From Luzula sylvatica (Eukaryota > Streptophyta > Magnoliopsida > Poales > Juncaceae): a DNA stretch of 64,000 nt. Location of the stretch: assembly GCA_946800325.1 (NCBI GenBank), contig OX326960.1:12982393-13046392 (forward strand). Reading direction: 5' to 3'. The translations under genes were made by a program, and so were the position numbers. The notes beneath the pieces are model-generated. The model had not been told where the DNA came from and ran no database searches. It saw only the letters and a list, made by a program, of their open reading frames with translations. Shown in pieces: positions 1 to 13,082 of the stretch (position 1 is the stretch's first letter; every line of letters starts with the position of its first letter).

Positions 1-367
1 GTTAGTTAATAGGTATGTAGGAAGATAGTTATTCGGTTATTTAGTTAGTTTGTTAATTAGTTAATTTATTAGTTAGTTAGTTATTTAGTTATTTAGTTAG
101 TTATTTAGTTAGTTTGTTTATCTGAAAGGTAGTTAGTTAATAGGTATGTATGAAGGTAGTTAGTAAGTTAGTTAGTTAGTTTGCTAGTAGTTAGTTAGTT
201 AGTTAGTTAGTTAATAATTAGTTAGTTATTTAGTTAGTTAACAAGGAATTAGTTAGTTATTTAGTGTTTTAATTAGTTAGTTCATTAGTTAGTTAGTAAG
301 TTAGTTAGTTAGTGGGTATGTACGAAGGTACCTAGTTAGTTTGTTAATTGGTTCATTAATTAGTTAC

Positions 368-398
<31 letters not shown>

Positions 399-399
399 A

Positions 400-458
<59 letters not shown>

Positions 459-539
459 TTCAGTTAGTTAGTGAGTTAGTTAGTTAGTTAGTTAGTTAGT
501 TATTCAGTTAGCTAGTAGTTAGTTAGTTTGTTAGTAAGG

Positions 540-591
<52 letters not shown>

Positions 592-2589
592 CAATATATA
601 TGTAAGAAGGTAGTTAGTTAGTTAGTTAGTTAGTAAAATAGTTAGTTAATTAGCTAGAAGTTAGTTAGTTACTTAGTTAGTTAGCAAGTATGTAAGAAGG
701 TTGTTAGTTAGTTAATTAGTTAGATAGTTAGTTATTTAGTTAGTTAGTTAATCAGTTAGTTATTTAGTTTGTTACTTAGTTAGTCAGCTAGTTGTTAGTT
801 TGTTAGTGAGTTAGTTAGTTAACCAATATGTATGTATCAAGGTGGTTAGTTAGTTACTTAGATAGTTAGTTAGTTAATTAGTTAGTTAGTTAGTTAGTCA
901 GTGAGTTAGTTAGTTATCTTGTAGTTAGTTAGTTAGTTTGGTCATTTATTAGTTAGTTAGTTAGTTAGGTCATCAATTAGTTAGTTAGTTAGTCAGTTAG
1001 TTAGTTAGGTAGTAGTTAGCAGGTTAGTTATTTATTTAGTTAGTTAGTTAGTTAGTTGCCAGGTATGTATGAAGGTAGTTAGTAAGTTAGTTAGTTAATC
1101 AAAAGGTATTTATGAAGATAGTTAGTTAGTAAATTAGTTACTTATTATGTTAGTTATCTAGTAATTAGTAAGTTAGTTATTTTGTCAGATAGCTAGTAGT
1201 TAGTTAGTTTGTTAGTTAGTTAGTCAGTTAGTTATCTAGTAGTTAGTTAGTTATTTAGTTAGTTAACTAATTAGTTATTTAGTTAGTTAGTTTGTTAGTT
1301 ACTAGTAGTTAGTTAGTTAGCTAGTTAGTTATTTAGTTAGTTATATAGTAAGTTAGTCAGTGGGAAGGTAGTTAGTTAGTTAGTTAGTAGGTATGTAGGA
1401 AAGTAGTTAGTTAGTTAGTGGGTATGTAGGAAAGTAGTTAGTTAGTTTTAGTTAGTTAGTTTATAGGTATGTTGGAAGATAGTTATTCGGTTATTTAGTT
1501 AGTTTGTTAATTAGAAACTTTATTAGGAATTAATAAGTTAGTTATTTAGTTGGTTAGTTAGTTAGTTAGTTAGTTAATTAGCTAGTAGTTAGTTTGTTAG
1601 TAAGTTAGTTAGTATGTAAGAAGGTTGTTAGTTAGTTAGTTAGTTAGATAGTTAGTTAATTAGTTAGTTAGTTAGTTAATCAGTCAGTTATTTAGTTAGT
1701 CACTTAGACAGTTAGCTAGTTGTTAGTTAGTTAGTGAGTTAGTTAGTTAATCAATATGTATGTATCAAGGTAGTTAGTTAGTTAGTTAGATAGTTAGTTA
1801 ATTAGTTAGTTAGTTAATTAGTTATTTAGCCAGTCAGTCAGTTAGTTAGTTAGTTATCTAGTAGTTAGTTAGGTCATGAATTAGTTATTTAGTTAGTTAA
1901 TTAGTTAGTTAGTTAGTTAGTTAGCTAGTAGTTAGCAGGTTAGTTATTTATTTATTTAGAGAGTTAGTTAGTTGGAGGGTATGTAGGAAGGTAGTTAGTT
2001 AGTTAGTTACTTAGTTAGTTAATAGTTATTTAAGAAGATAATTAGTTAGTAAATTAGTTAGTTATTATGTTAGTTATCTAGTAATTAGTTTGTTAGTTAT
2101 TTTGTCAGCTAACTAGTAGTTAGTTAGTTAGTTAGTTAGTTAGTTATCTAGTAGTTAGTAAGTTAGTTATTCAGTTAGTTAACTAATTAGTTATTTAGTT
2201 ATTTAGTTTGTTAGTTATGTAGTAGTTAGTTAGTTAGTTAGTAGTTTGCTAGCTAGTTTGTTAGTCAATTAGTTAGTTAGTTATTTAGTGAGTTAGTTAG
2301 TTAGTTAGTTAGTTAGTTAACTAGTAGTTAGTTAGTTAATTAGTTAATTAATTGTTAGTTAATTAGTTAGTTAGGTAGTTAGTTAGTTAGTGGGTATGTA
2401 CGAAGGTTGCTAGTTAGTCAATTTGTTAGTTAATTAGTAAATTAGTTAGTTAGTTAGTTAGTTAGTAAGTTAATTAGTTAGTTATTTATTTAGTGAGTTA
2501 GTGAGCTAAATAGCTAGTAGTTATTTAGTTAGTTATTTATTATTTTAGTTAGTTACTTAGTTAGTGGGTATGTAGGAAGGCAGTTAGTA

Positions 2590-2622
<33 letters not shown>

Positions 2623-3720
2623 ATATGTATGTAGGAAGATAGTTAGTTAGTTAATTAGTTAATTATTTAGTTAGTTATCTAGTAGTTAGTCAGTTAGTAA
2701 GTTAGTTAGTTAGTTATTCAGTTAGCTAGTAGTTAGTTAGTTAGTAGTTAGTTAGTAAGTAAGTTAGTTAGTTAGTTAATTAGTTAGTTAATTAGTTAGT
2801 TACTTAGTTAGTCAATATGTATGTAAGAAGGTAGTTAGTTAGTTAGTTAGTCAGTTAATTAGCTAGTTGTTAGTTAGTTAGTTAGTATGTAAGAAGGTTG
2901 TTAGTTAGTTAATATGTAAGAAGGTTGTTAGATAGTTAGTTAATTAGATAGTTAGTTAATTAGTTAGTTAGTTAGTTAATCAGTTAGTTATTTAGTTAGT
3001 TACTAAGTTAGTTAGCTAGTAGTTAGTTAGTTAGTGAGTTAGTTACTTAATCAACGTGTATGTATCAAGGTAGTTAGTTAATTAGTTAGATAGATAGTTA
3101 ATTAGTTAGTTAGTTAATTAGTTAGTTAGTTAGTAAGTTAGTTAGTTAGTTAGTTAGTTAGTTTGTTAGTTAGGTCATCAGTTAATTATATTGTTAGTTA
3201 GTTAGTTAGTTAGCTAGCTAGTATTTAGCAGGTTAGATATTAATTTAGTTAGTTAGTTAGTTAGTTGGAGGGCGTGTAGGAAGGTAGTTAGTTAGTTAGT
3301 TAGTTAATAGGTATTTAAGAAGATAGATAGTAAATTAGTTAGTTATTTTGTAAGTTATCTAGTAATTAGTTAGTTAGTTATTTTGTCAGCTAGCTAGTAG
3401 TTAGTTAGTTAGTTAGTTATTTAGTTAGTTAGTTAGTAAGTTATCTAGTAGTTAGTTAGTTAGTTATTTAGTTAGTTAACTAGTTAGTTATTTAGTTACT
3501 AGTAGTTAGTTAGTCAGGTAGTTAGTTATTTAGTTAGTTAGATAGTTAGTAAGTTAGTTAGTTAGTAAGTTAGTTAGTTAGTTAGTTAGTGGGTATGTAG
3601 GAAAGTTGCTAGTTTGTTAGTTAGTTAGTTAGTTAATAGGTATGTAGGAGGATAGTAATTCGGTTATTTAGTTAGCTTGTTAATTAGTTAATTTATTAGG
3701 TAGTTGGTTATTTAGTTATT
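1..3720 (+). repeat. About 4.0-4.1 kb higher-order repeat, copy 1
   Basis: The order of punctuators and rare variants here recurs from 4099. Examples are ATAGTTATTCGG, the TGTTTATCTGAAAGG variant, GTACGAAGGTACCTAG, and AGGAGGATAG near the end. The offset is 4,098 bp at the start and falls to about 3,992 bp near 3648, because runs of GTTA differ in unit number between the copies. The right limit is approximate. Confidence 0.85.
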
Positions 3721-4098
3721 TAGTTAGTTAGTTGGTGGGTATGTAGGAAGGTAGGTAGGTATGTAGTTAGTTAGTTAATAGGTATTTAAGAATATAGTTA
3801 GTTAGTAAATTAGTTAGTCATTATGTTAGTTATCTAGTAATTAGTTAGTTAGTTATTTTGTCATTTAGCTAGTAGTTATTTAGTTATTAAGTTAGTTAGT
3901 TAGTTAGTTAGTTATCTAGAAGTTAGTTAGTTAGTTAGTTATCTAGTAGTTAGTTAGTTTGTTACTTACTAGTAGTTAGTTAGTTAGCTAGTTAGTTATT
4001 TTGTTAGTTAGATAGTTAGTTAGTTAGTTAGTTAGTGGGTATGTACTTTGTTAGTTAGTTAGTGGGTATGTAGGAAAGTAGTTAGTTACTTTTAGTTA

Positions 4099-4453
4099 GT
4101 TAGTTAATAGGTATGTAGGAAGATAGTTATTCAGTTATTTAGTTAGTTTGTTAATTAGTTAATTTATTAGTTAGTTAGTTATTTAGTTATTTAGTTAGTT
4201 ATTTAGTTAGTTTGTTCATCTGAAAGGTAGTTAGTTAATAGGTATGTATGAAGGTAGTTAGTAAGTTAGTTAGTTAGTTTGCTAGTAGTTAGTTAGTTAA
4301 TAATTAGTTAGTTATTTAGTTAGTTAACAAGGAGTTAGTTAGTTATTTAGTGTTTTAATTAGTTTGTTCATTAGTTAGTTAGTAAGTTAGTTAGTTAGTG
4401 GGTATGTACGAAGGTACCTAGTTAGTTTGTTCATTGGTTAGTTAATTAGTTAC

Positions 4454-4492
<39 letters not shown>

Positions 4493-4573
4493 TTCAGTTA
4501 GTTAGTGAATTAGTTAGTTAGTTAGTTAGTTAGTTATTCAGTTAGCTAGTAGTTAGTTAGTTTGTTAGTAAGG

Positions 4574-4607
<34 letters not shown>

Positions 4608-5548
4608 ATTAGTTAGTTAGTTAGTTAGTCAATATATATGTAAGAAGGTAGTTAGTTAGTTAGTTAGTTAGTAAGTTAGTTAGTTAATTAGCTAGAAGTT
4701 AGTTAGTTACTTAGTTAGTTAGCAAGTATGTAAGAAGGTTGTTAGTTAGTTAATTAGTTAGATAGTTAGTTATTTAGTTAGTTAGTTAATGAGTTAGTTA
4801 TTTAGTTTGTTACTTAGTTAGTCAGCTAGTAGTTAGTTTGTTAGTGAGTTAGTTAGTTAACCAATATGTATGTATCAAGGTGGTTAGTTAGTTACCTAGA
4901 TAGTTAGTTAATTAGTTAGTTAGTTAGTTAGTCAGTTAGTTAGTTAGTTATCTTGTAGTTAGTTAGTTAGTTTGGTCATCAATTAGTTAGTTAGTTCGTT
5001 AGGTCATCAATTAGTTAGTTAGTTAGTCAGTTAGTTAGTTAGCTAGTAGTTAGCAGGTTTGTTATTTATTTAGTTAGTTAGTTAGTTAGTTGCCAGGTAT
5101 GTATGAAGGTAGTTTGTAAGTTAGTTAGTTAGTCAAAAGGTATTTATGAAGATAGTTAGTTAGTAAATTAGTTAGTTATTATGTTAGTTATCTAGTAATT
5201 AGTAAGTTAGTCATTTTGTCAGATAGCTAGTAGTTAGTTAGTTTGTTAGTTAGTTAGTCAGTTAGTTATCTAGTAGTTAGTTAGTTATTTAGTTAGTTAA
5301 CTAATTAGTTATTTAGTTAGTTAGTTTGTTAGTTACTAGTAGTTAGTTAGTTAGCTAGTTAGTTATTTAGTTAGTTATATAGTTAGTTAGTCAGTGGGAA
5401 GGTAGTTAGTTAGTCAGTTAGTGGGTATGTAGGAAAGTAGTTAGTTAGTTTTAGTTAGTTAGTTTATAGGTATGTTGGAAGATAGTTATTCGGTTATTTA
5501 GTTAGTTTGTTAATTAGAAAATATATTAGGAATTAATAAGTGAGTTAT

Positions 5549-5588
<40 letters not shown>

Positions 5589-5885
5589 CTAGTAGTTAGT
5601 TTGTTAGTAAGTTAGTTAGTATGTAAGAAGGTTGTTAGTTAGTTAGTTAGTTAGATAGTTAGTTAATTAGTTAGTTAGTTAGTTAATCAGTCAGTTATTT
5701 AGTTAGTCACTTAGACAGTTAGCTAGTTGTTAGTTAGTTAGTGAGTTAGTTAGTTAATCAATATGTATGTATCAAGGTAGTTAGTTAGTTAGTTAGATAG
5801 TTAGTTAATTAGTTAGTTAGTTGATTAGTTAGTTAGTCAGTCAGTCAGTTAGTTAGTTAGTTATCTAGTGGTTAGTTAGGTCATG

Positions 5886-5927
<42 letters not shown>

Positions 5928-6433
5928 CTAGTAGTTAGCAGGTTAGTTATTTATTTATTTAGATAGTTAGTTAGTTGGAGGGTATGTAGGAAGGTAGTTA
6001 GTTAGTTAGTTACTTAGTTAGTTAATAGGTATTTAAGAAGATAATTAGTTAGTAAATTAGTTAGTTGTTATGTTAGTTATCTAGTAATTAGTTTGTTAGT
6101 TATTTTGTCAGCTAACTAGTAGTTAGTTAGTTAGTTAGTTAGTTAGTTATCTAGTAGTTTGCAAGTTAGTTATTCAGTTAGTTAACTAATTAGTTATTTA
6201 GTTATTTAGTTTGTTAGTTATGTAGTAGTTAGTTAGTTAGTTAGTAGTTTGCTAGCTAGTTTGTTAGTTAATTAGTTAGTTAGTTATTTAGTTAGTTAGT
6301 TAGTTAGTTAACTAGTAGTTAGTTAGTTAATTAGTTAATTAATTTGTTAGTTAATTAGTTAGTTAGGTAGTTAGTTAGTTAGTGGGTATGTACGAAGGTA
6401 GCTAGTTAGTTAATTTGTTAGTTAATTAGTAAA

Positions 6434-6464
<31 letters not shown>

Positions 6465-6581
6465 ATTAGTTAGTTATTTATTTAGTTAGTTAGTGAGCTA
6501 AATAGCTAGTAGTTATTTAGTTAGTTATTTATTATTTTAGTTAGTTACTTAGTTAGTGGGTATGTAGGAAGGCAGTTAGTA

Positions 6582-6618
<37 letters not shown>

Positions 6619-6742
6619 ATATGTATGTAGGAAGATAGTTAGTTAGTTAATTAGTTAATTATTTAGTTAGTCATCTAGTAGTTAGTCAGTTAGTAAGTTA
6701 GTTAGTTAGTTATTGAGTTAGCTAGTAGTTAGTTAGTAAGTA

Positions 6743-6775
<33 letters not shown>

Positions 6776-7120
6776 ATTAGTTAGTTAGTTAGTTAGTCAA
6801 TATGTATGTAAGAAGGTAGTTAGTTAGTTAGTTAGTTAGTTAATTAGCTAGTTGTTAGTTAGTTAGTTAGTATGTAAGAAGGTTGTTAGTTAGTTAATAT
6901 GTAAGAAGGTTGTTAGATAGTTAGTTAATTAGATAGTTGGTTAATTAGTTAGTTAGTTAGTTAATCAGTTAGTTATTTAGTTAGTTACTAAGTTAGTTAG
7001 CTAGTAGTCAGTTAGTTAGTGAGTTAGTTAGTTAATCAATATGTATGTATCAAGGTAGTTAGTTAGTTAGTTAGATAGATAGTTAATTAGTTAGTTAGTT
7101 AATTAGTTAGTTAGTTAGTA

Positions 7121-7162
<42 letters not shown>

Positions 7163-7712
7163 GTCATCAGTTAATTATATAGTTAGTTAGTTAGTTAGTT
7201 AGCTAGCTAGTATTTAGCAGGTTAGATATTAATTTAGTTAGTTAGTTAGTTAGTTGGAGGGCGTGTAGGAAGGTAGTTAGTTAGTTAGTTAGTTAGTTAA
7301 TAGGTATTTAAGAAGATAGATAGTAAATTAGTTAGTTATTATGTAAGTTATCTAGTAATTAGTTAGTTAGTTATTTTGTCGGCTAGCTAGTAGTTAGTTA
7401 GTTAGTTAGTTATTTAGTTAGTTAGTTAGTAAGTTATCTAGTAGTTAGTTAGTTAGTTATTTAGTTAGTTAACTAGTTAGTTATTTAGTTACTAGTAGTT
7501 AGTTAGTCAGCTAGTTAGTTATTTAGTTAGTTAGATAGTTAGTAAGTTAGTTAGTTAGTAAGTTAGTTAGTTAGTTAGTTAGTGGGTATGTAGGAAAGTT
7601 GCTAGTTTGTTAGTTAGTTAGTTAGTTAATAGGTATGTAGGAGGATAGTTATTCGGTTATTTAGTTAGCTTGTTAATTAGTTAATTTATTAGGTAGTTGG
7701 TTATTTAGTTAT
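4099..7712 (+). repeat. About 4.0-4.1 kb higher-order repeat, copy 2
   Basis: This is the tandem partner of the unit starting at base 1, with the same punctuators in the same order. It differs by scattered substitutions (for example TTCGG to TTCAG) and by GTTA-run lengths. The left end is set by the repeated start AATAGGTATGTAGGAAGATAG. The right end is approximate. Parts of it are also related to 30.05-32.87 kb, which carries the TTCATCTGAAAGG variant found in this copy (near 4215). Confidence 0.82.
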
Positions 7713-7735
7713 TTAGTTAGTTAGTTAGTTAGTTA

Positions 7736-7813
7736 GGCAGTTAGGTAATAGGTATGTATGAAGGAAGTTAGTTAGGCAGTTAGGTAATAGGTATGTATGA
7801 AGGAAGTTAGTTA
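7736..7813 (+). repeat. 39-bp tandem duplication inside the satellite
   Basis: Two adjacent identical 39-bp units, 7736-7774 and 7775-7813, each begin GGCAGTTAGGTAATAGG and end in GAAGGAAGTTAGTTA. The related positions near 31711 and 53225 carry only one unit, so this is a local duplication limited to this copy. Confidence 0.9.
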
Positions 7814-8243
7814 GTAAGTTAGTTAGTTAGCTAGCTAGTAGTTTGTTAGTTAGTTAGTTAGTCAATTAATTAGTTAGTTAACTAGTAGTTGGTTACTTAA
7901 TTAATTAATTAATTCGTTAGTTAATTAGTTAGTTAGTTGTTGGGTATGTACGAAGGTAGCTAGTCAGTTAGTTAATTAGTTAATTAGTTAGTTAGTTAAT
8001 TAGTTAGTTATTTAGTTAGTTAGTTAGGTAAATAGCTAGTATTTATTTAGTTATTTATTTATTTATTTAGTTAGTTACTTAGTTAGTGGGTAGGTAAGAA
8101 GGTAGTTAGTAAGTTAGTCAGTTAGTTAGTTAGTTAGTTAATTTGAATGTAGGAAGATAGTTAGTTAGTTAATTAGTTAGTTATTTAGTTAGTTATCTTG
8201 TAGTTAGTCAGTCAGTTAGTTAATTGTTTATTCAGTCAGCTAG

Positions 8244-8279
<36 letters not shown>

Positions 8280-8281
8280 AT

Positions 8282-8327
<46 letters not shown>

Positions 8328-9767
8328 CAATATGTATGTAAGACGGTAGTTAGTTAGTTGGTTAGTTAGTTAGTTAATTAGCTTGTTGTTAGTTAGTTAG
8401 TTAGTTAGTTGGTATGTAAGAAGGTTGTTAGTCAGTTAGTTAGTTAGATAGTTAGTTAATTAGTTAGTTAGTTAGTTAATCAGTTAGTTATTTAGTTTGT
8501 CACTTAGTTAGTCAGCTAGTAGTTAGTTAGTTATTGAGTTAGTTAGTTAATTAATATGTATGTATCAAGGTAGTTAGTTAGTTAGTTAGATAGTTAGTTA
8601 ATTGGCTAGTTGGTTAATTAGTTAGTTTGTTAGTTAGTCAGTCAGTTATTTAGTAATTAGTTAGTTAGTTAGGTCATCAGTTAGTAATTTAGTTAGTTTG
8701 CTAGTTAGTTAGTTAGCATGTTCGTTTTTTATTTAGTTAGTTAGTTAGTTAGATGGTGGGTATGTAGGAAGGTAGGTAGTTAGTTAGTTAGTTAATAGGT
8801 ATTTAAGAAGATAGTTAGTTAGTAAATTAGTTAGTTATTATGTTAGTTATCTAGTACTTAGTTAGTTATTCTGTCAGCTAGCTAGTAGTTAGTTAGTTAT
8901 TTAGTTAGTTATTTAGGCAGTTATCTAGTAGTTAGTTAGTTAGTTATTTAGTTAGTTAACTAGTTAGTTATTTAGTTAGTTAGTTTGTTAGTTATCTAGT
9001 AGTTAGTCAGTTAGCTAGTTAGTTATTTAGTTAGTTAGTTAGTTAGTTAGTGGGAAGGTAGTTAGTTAGTTAGTTAGTGGGTATGTAGGATGGCAGTTAG
9101 TTAGTTAGTTAATTAGTTAGTTAATAGGTATGTAGTTAGTTAGTTAGTTAGTGGGTATGTAGGATGGTAGGAAGATAGTTATTTAGTTAGTTAGTTTGTT
9201 AATTTGTTAATTAGTTAGTTAGTTAGTTAGTTATTTTGTTAGTAAGTTAGAAAGGTAGTTAGTTAGTTAGTTAATATGTATGTATGAAGGTAGTTAGTTA
9301 ATTAGTTAGTTATTTAGTTAGTTAGTTAGTTTACTAGTAGTTAGTTAGTTAAGTAGTTAATTAATTAGTTAATTAATTAGTTAGTTAGTAAGTTAGGTAG
9401 TTAGTGGGTATGTGTGAAGGTTGGTAGTTAGTTTGTTAATTTGTTAGTTAGTTAGTTAATTAGTTAGTTAGTTAGTTAGTTAGTTAATTAGTTAGATATT
9501 TATTTAGTTAGTTTGTTACTTAGTTAAATAGCTAGTAGTTCTTTAGTTAGTTATTTATTTATTTAGTTAGTTACTTAGTTAGTGCGTATGTAGGAAGTTA
9601 GTTAGTAGTTTAGTTAGTTAGTTAGTTAGTTCACATGTATGTAGGAAGATTGTTAGTTAGTTAATAAGTTAGTTGTTTAGTTAGTTATCTAGTAGTTAGT
9701 TAGTTAGTTAGTTAGTTAGTTATTTATTCAGTTAGCTAGTAGTTAGCTAGTTAGTTAGTTAATTATT

Positions 9768-9914
9768 GACTAACTAACTAACTAACTACATACCTTTCGA
9801 ACTAACTAACTAACTAACTAACTAAATATCTAAATAACTAACTAACTAACTAACTAACTAATTAACAAACCAACTAACTAACTAAATAACCATCTTCCTA
9901 CATACATATTAACC
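9768..9914 (-). repeat. Inverted satellite block A
   Basis: The polarity of the tetranucleotide flips here: the + strand reads (CTAA)n. It contains reverse-complement punctuators (CTACATACCTTTCG, CATCTTCCTACATACATATT). The left boundary, GTTAGTTAATTATTGACTAA, is a near-perfect fold-back. Forward polarity resumes after AACCAATGTATGTA. Confidence 0.93.
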
Positions 9915-10597
9915 AATGTATGTAAAAAGTAGGTAGTTAGATAGTTAGATAGTTAGTTAATTAGTTAGTTAGTTAGTTATCTTGTAGTTAGTTAGTTAGT
10001 TAGTTAGTTAATCAGTTAGTTATTTAGTCAGTCAGTCAGCGAGTAGTTAGTTAGTTAGTTAGTTAGTTAGTTAATCAGTTAGTTAATTTGGTAGTTAGTT
10101 AGTTAGTTACTTAGCTAGTCGTTAGTTAGTTAGTTATTTATCTATTTAGTTAGTTAGTGGTTACGTAGGACGGTAGGTTGTTAGTTAGTTAGTAAGTTAA
10201 TATGTCTGTAGGAAAATAGTTAGTTAGTTAATTAATTTGTTATTTAATTAGTTACCTAGGAGTTAGTTAGTTATTTAGTTAGTTAGTTAGTTAGTTAGTG
10301 ATCTAGTAGTTAGTTAGTTAGTTAATAAGTTAGTTAGTTACTTTGTTAATATGTATGTAAGAAGGTAGTTAGTAAGTTAGTTAGTTAGATATATAGTTAG
10401 TTAATTAGTTAGTTAGTTAAATAGTTAATTAATGGGTATGTAGGAAGGTAGTTAGTTAGTTAGTTCGTTAGTTAGTTAGCTAGCTAGTAGTTAGTGAGTT
10501 ACTTAGTTAGTTAGCTAGTTAGTTTGCTAGTTAGTTAGTTAGTTAGTTACTTAGTTAGTTAGGATGTAGGAAGCTAGCTAGTAGTTAGTTAGTTAAT
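9915..10597 (+). repeat. Forward satellite between inverted blocks A and B
   Basis: GTTA-type satellite with diverged punctuators such as GGTTACGTAGGACGGTAG near 10158. Nothing else is visible. Confidence 0.93.
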
Positions 10598-10762
10598 GAC
10601 TAGTATCTATCTAACTAACTAACTAACTTACTGTCTTCCTATATACCTATTAACTAACTAACTAACTAATTGACTAACTAACCGACTAACTAACTACCAT
10701 CCTACATACCGACTAACTAACTAATTAACTAACTATCAAACTTACTAACTAACTAACTAACT
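10598..10762 (-). repeat. Inverted satellite block B
   Basis: A second short stretch of reversed polarity, CTAA on the + strand, with reverse-complement punctuators (GTCTTCCTATATACCTATT, CCATCCTACATACC). The left boundary again has the form TTAGTTAATGACTA, similar to the AATTATTGACTA boundary of block A. Confidence 0.92.
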
Positions 10763-11322
10763 AGTTAATGTTAGTGTGTTAGTGAGTTAGTTAGTTAGTT
10801 AGTAGCTAATATGTATTTAAAAACGTAGTTTGTTAGTTAGTTAGATAGTTAGTTAATTAGTTAGTTAGTTAATAAGTGAGTTAGTTATCAAGTAGTTCAT
10901 TAGTTAGTTAGTTAATTAGTTAGTTATTTATTTAGTTAGTTAGTTAGCTAGTAGTTAGTTAGTTAGTTAGTTAGTTAGTAAGTTAGTTATTTAGTTAGTT
11001 AGCGGTTATGTAAGAAGGTATGTAGTTAGTTAGTCAGTTAGATAGTTAATTAGTTAGTTAGTTAGTTAGTTAATAGGTATGTAGAAAGATAGTTTGTTAG
11101 TTAATTAGTTAATTAATTAGTTAGTTATTTAGTTAGTTATCTAGTAGTAAGTTTGTTAGTTAGTTGGTTAGTTAGGTAGTAAGTTCGTTAGTTAGTTAGT
11201 TAGTAAATATGTATGTAAGAAGGTAGTTAGTTAGTTAGTTAGTTAGTTAGATAGTTAGCTAGTAGTTAGTTAGATTGTTTAGTTAGTTATTTAGTTATTG
11301 GTCAGTTATTTAGTTAGTTAGT
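10763..11322 (+). repeat. Forward satellite between inverted blocks B and C
   Basis: GTTA-type satellite containing GGTTATGTAAGAAGGTATG and AATATGTATGTAAGAAGG punctuators. No other feature is visible. Confidence 0.93.
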
Positions 11323-11346
11323 TCACTAACTAACTAACTAAATAAC
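11305..11346. repeat. 18-bp palindrome with 6-nt loop at left edge of inverted block C
   Basis: The left arm GTTATTTAGTTAGTTAGT (11305-11322) and its exact reverse complement (11329-11346) are separated by TCACTA. This is exactly where the satellite flips polarity. The arm sequence itself is common in the array. Confidence 0.9.
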
Positions 11347-13082
11347 TAACTAACTAACTAAATAACTAACTAGTTAGCTAACTAACTAACTAACTATTGG
11401 CTAACTAACTAACTAACTAGCTAAATAACTAACTAGTTAACTAACTAAATAACTACTGGCTAACTAACTAACTAACTAACTAACTAAATAACTAACTCAA
11501 GTAACAAATTGATTAACTTACTAACCAACCTAACTAGCCACCTTCCAACATACGCACTAACTAACGAACATACTAACTAACTAACTAACTATATTACTAA
11601 CTACGTAACCAACTATCTTCCTACATACCTATTAACTAACTCACTAACTAACTAACTAACTAACTTCCTTCCTACAAACCTATTAACTAACTAAGTAACT
11701 ACTAGCTAACACACTCAGTAGCTAACTAACTAACTAACTAATTACCTAACTAACTACTTTCCTATTAAATAACTAACTAATTAAGTAACCAACTAACTAA
11801 TTAAGTAACTAACTAATTATGTAACTAACTAACTAACTTCTAGCTAACTAACTAATTACATAATTAACTACCGAACTAACTTACTAACTACCTTTATACA
11901 TGCGTATTAAATAACTGACTAACTAACTACCTAACCAATTAACTAACTCATTAAGTAACTAACTAACTAACTTCCTATATACCTATTAACTAACTAACTG
12001 AGTAAGTAACTACTAGCTAACAAACTGACTAGCTAACTAACGTATTAACTAACTAACTACCTTCCTACATACCCACTAATTAATTAAGTAACCAACTAAC
12101 TAATTAATTAACTAACTAACTCACTAACTACTAGCTAACAAGCTAATTAAAAAATTAACTAACTTACTAACTACCTACCTTCATACATACCTATTAACTA
12201 ACTAACTAACTACATTACTAATTAACTAACTACCTTCATATACACGCACTACCTAACTAACTAACTAACTAACTACCTAACTCACTAGCTAACTAAATAA
12301 CTAACTAGTTAACTAACTAACTAACTACTGGCTAACTAAGTAACTAACTATCTTCCTACATACCTATTAACTAACTCACTAACTAAGTAACTAACTGTCT
12401 TTCTACATACCTATTAACTAATTAACTAACTAGCTAACTAACTAACTTCCTACGAACCTATTAACTAACTAACTAACTAAGTAACTACTAGCTAACACAC
12501 TGACTAGCTAACTAACTAACTACCTTCCTATCAAATAACAAACTAATTAACTAACTAACTACCTTCCTATTAAATAACTAACTAATTAAGTAACTAACTA
12601 ACTAATTAAGTAACTAACTAATTAAGTAACTAATTATATAATTAACTACCGAACTAACTTACTAACTAACTACCTTTATACATGCCTATTAAATAACTAA
12701 CTAACTAACTACCTAAGCAATTAACTAATTCATTTTTTAACTAACTAACTAATTTCCTATATACCTATCAACTAACTAACTAAGTAACTAACTACTAGCT
12801 AACAAACTGACTAGCTAACCAACTAACTAACTTATTAATTAACTACCTTCCTACATACCCACTAACTAATTAAGTAACTACCTAACTAATTAACTAACTA
12901 ACTAACTAACTAACTACTGGTTAACAAGCTAATTAAAAAAATTAACTAACTAACTTACTAAATAACTTCCTTCATACATACCTATTAACTAACAAACTAA
13001 CTAACTACATTACTAATTAACTAACTACCTTCGTATGCACGCACTAACTAATTAACTAACTAACTAACTAAATAACTAACTA
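11323..13082 (-). repeat. Inverted satellite block C, 1.76 kb, with 782-bp internal tandem repeat
   Basis: The whole block reads CTAA on the + strand. Internally two units are offset by 782 bp: CCTTTATACATG is at 11891 and again at 12673, and the surrounding order (CTAGCTAACACACT, CTATTAAATAACTAAC, GAACTAACTTACTAAC) is shared. Both ends carry fold-back palindromes with the same 18-bp arm. The part from 11725 to the right end is present again at 32869-34226 as part of the 21-kb duplication. Confidence 0.93.
11717..11724 (+). repeat. Left source site of the 21-kb tandem duplication (AGTAGCTA)
   Basis: AGTAGCTA sits here between CACTC and ACTAACTAAC. Everything to its right matches everything right of 32868; what lies to its left does not match left of 32861. 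It is the left breakpoint of the tandem duplication. Confidence 0.88.

Larger units (their letters stand above)
1..9767 (+). repeat. Degenerate (GTTA)n satellite, forward block 1
   Basis: The stretch is built from GTTA units with substituted units (GTTT, ATTA, CTAG, TTTA) and short punctuating motifs. The punctuators are variants of GGTATGTAGGAAGGTAG, for example at 12, 132, 1397, 2394 and 5092. Cytosine is very rare on the + strand. No ORF, RNA gene or foreign insertion is visible in these 9.8 kb. Both strands carry a stop in every frame every 12 bp wherever the GTTA phase holds. Confidence 0.97.
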
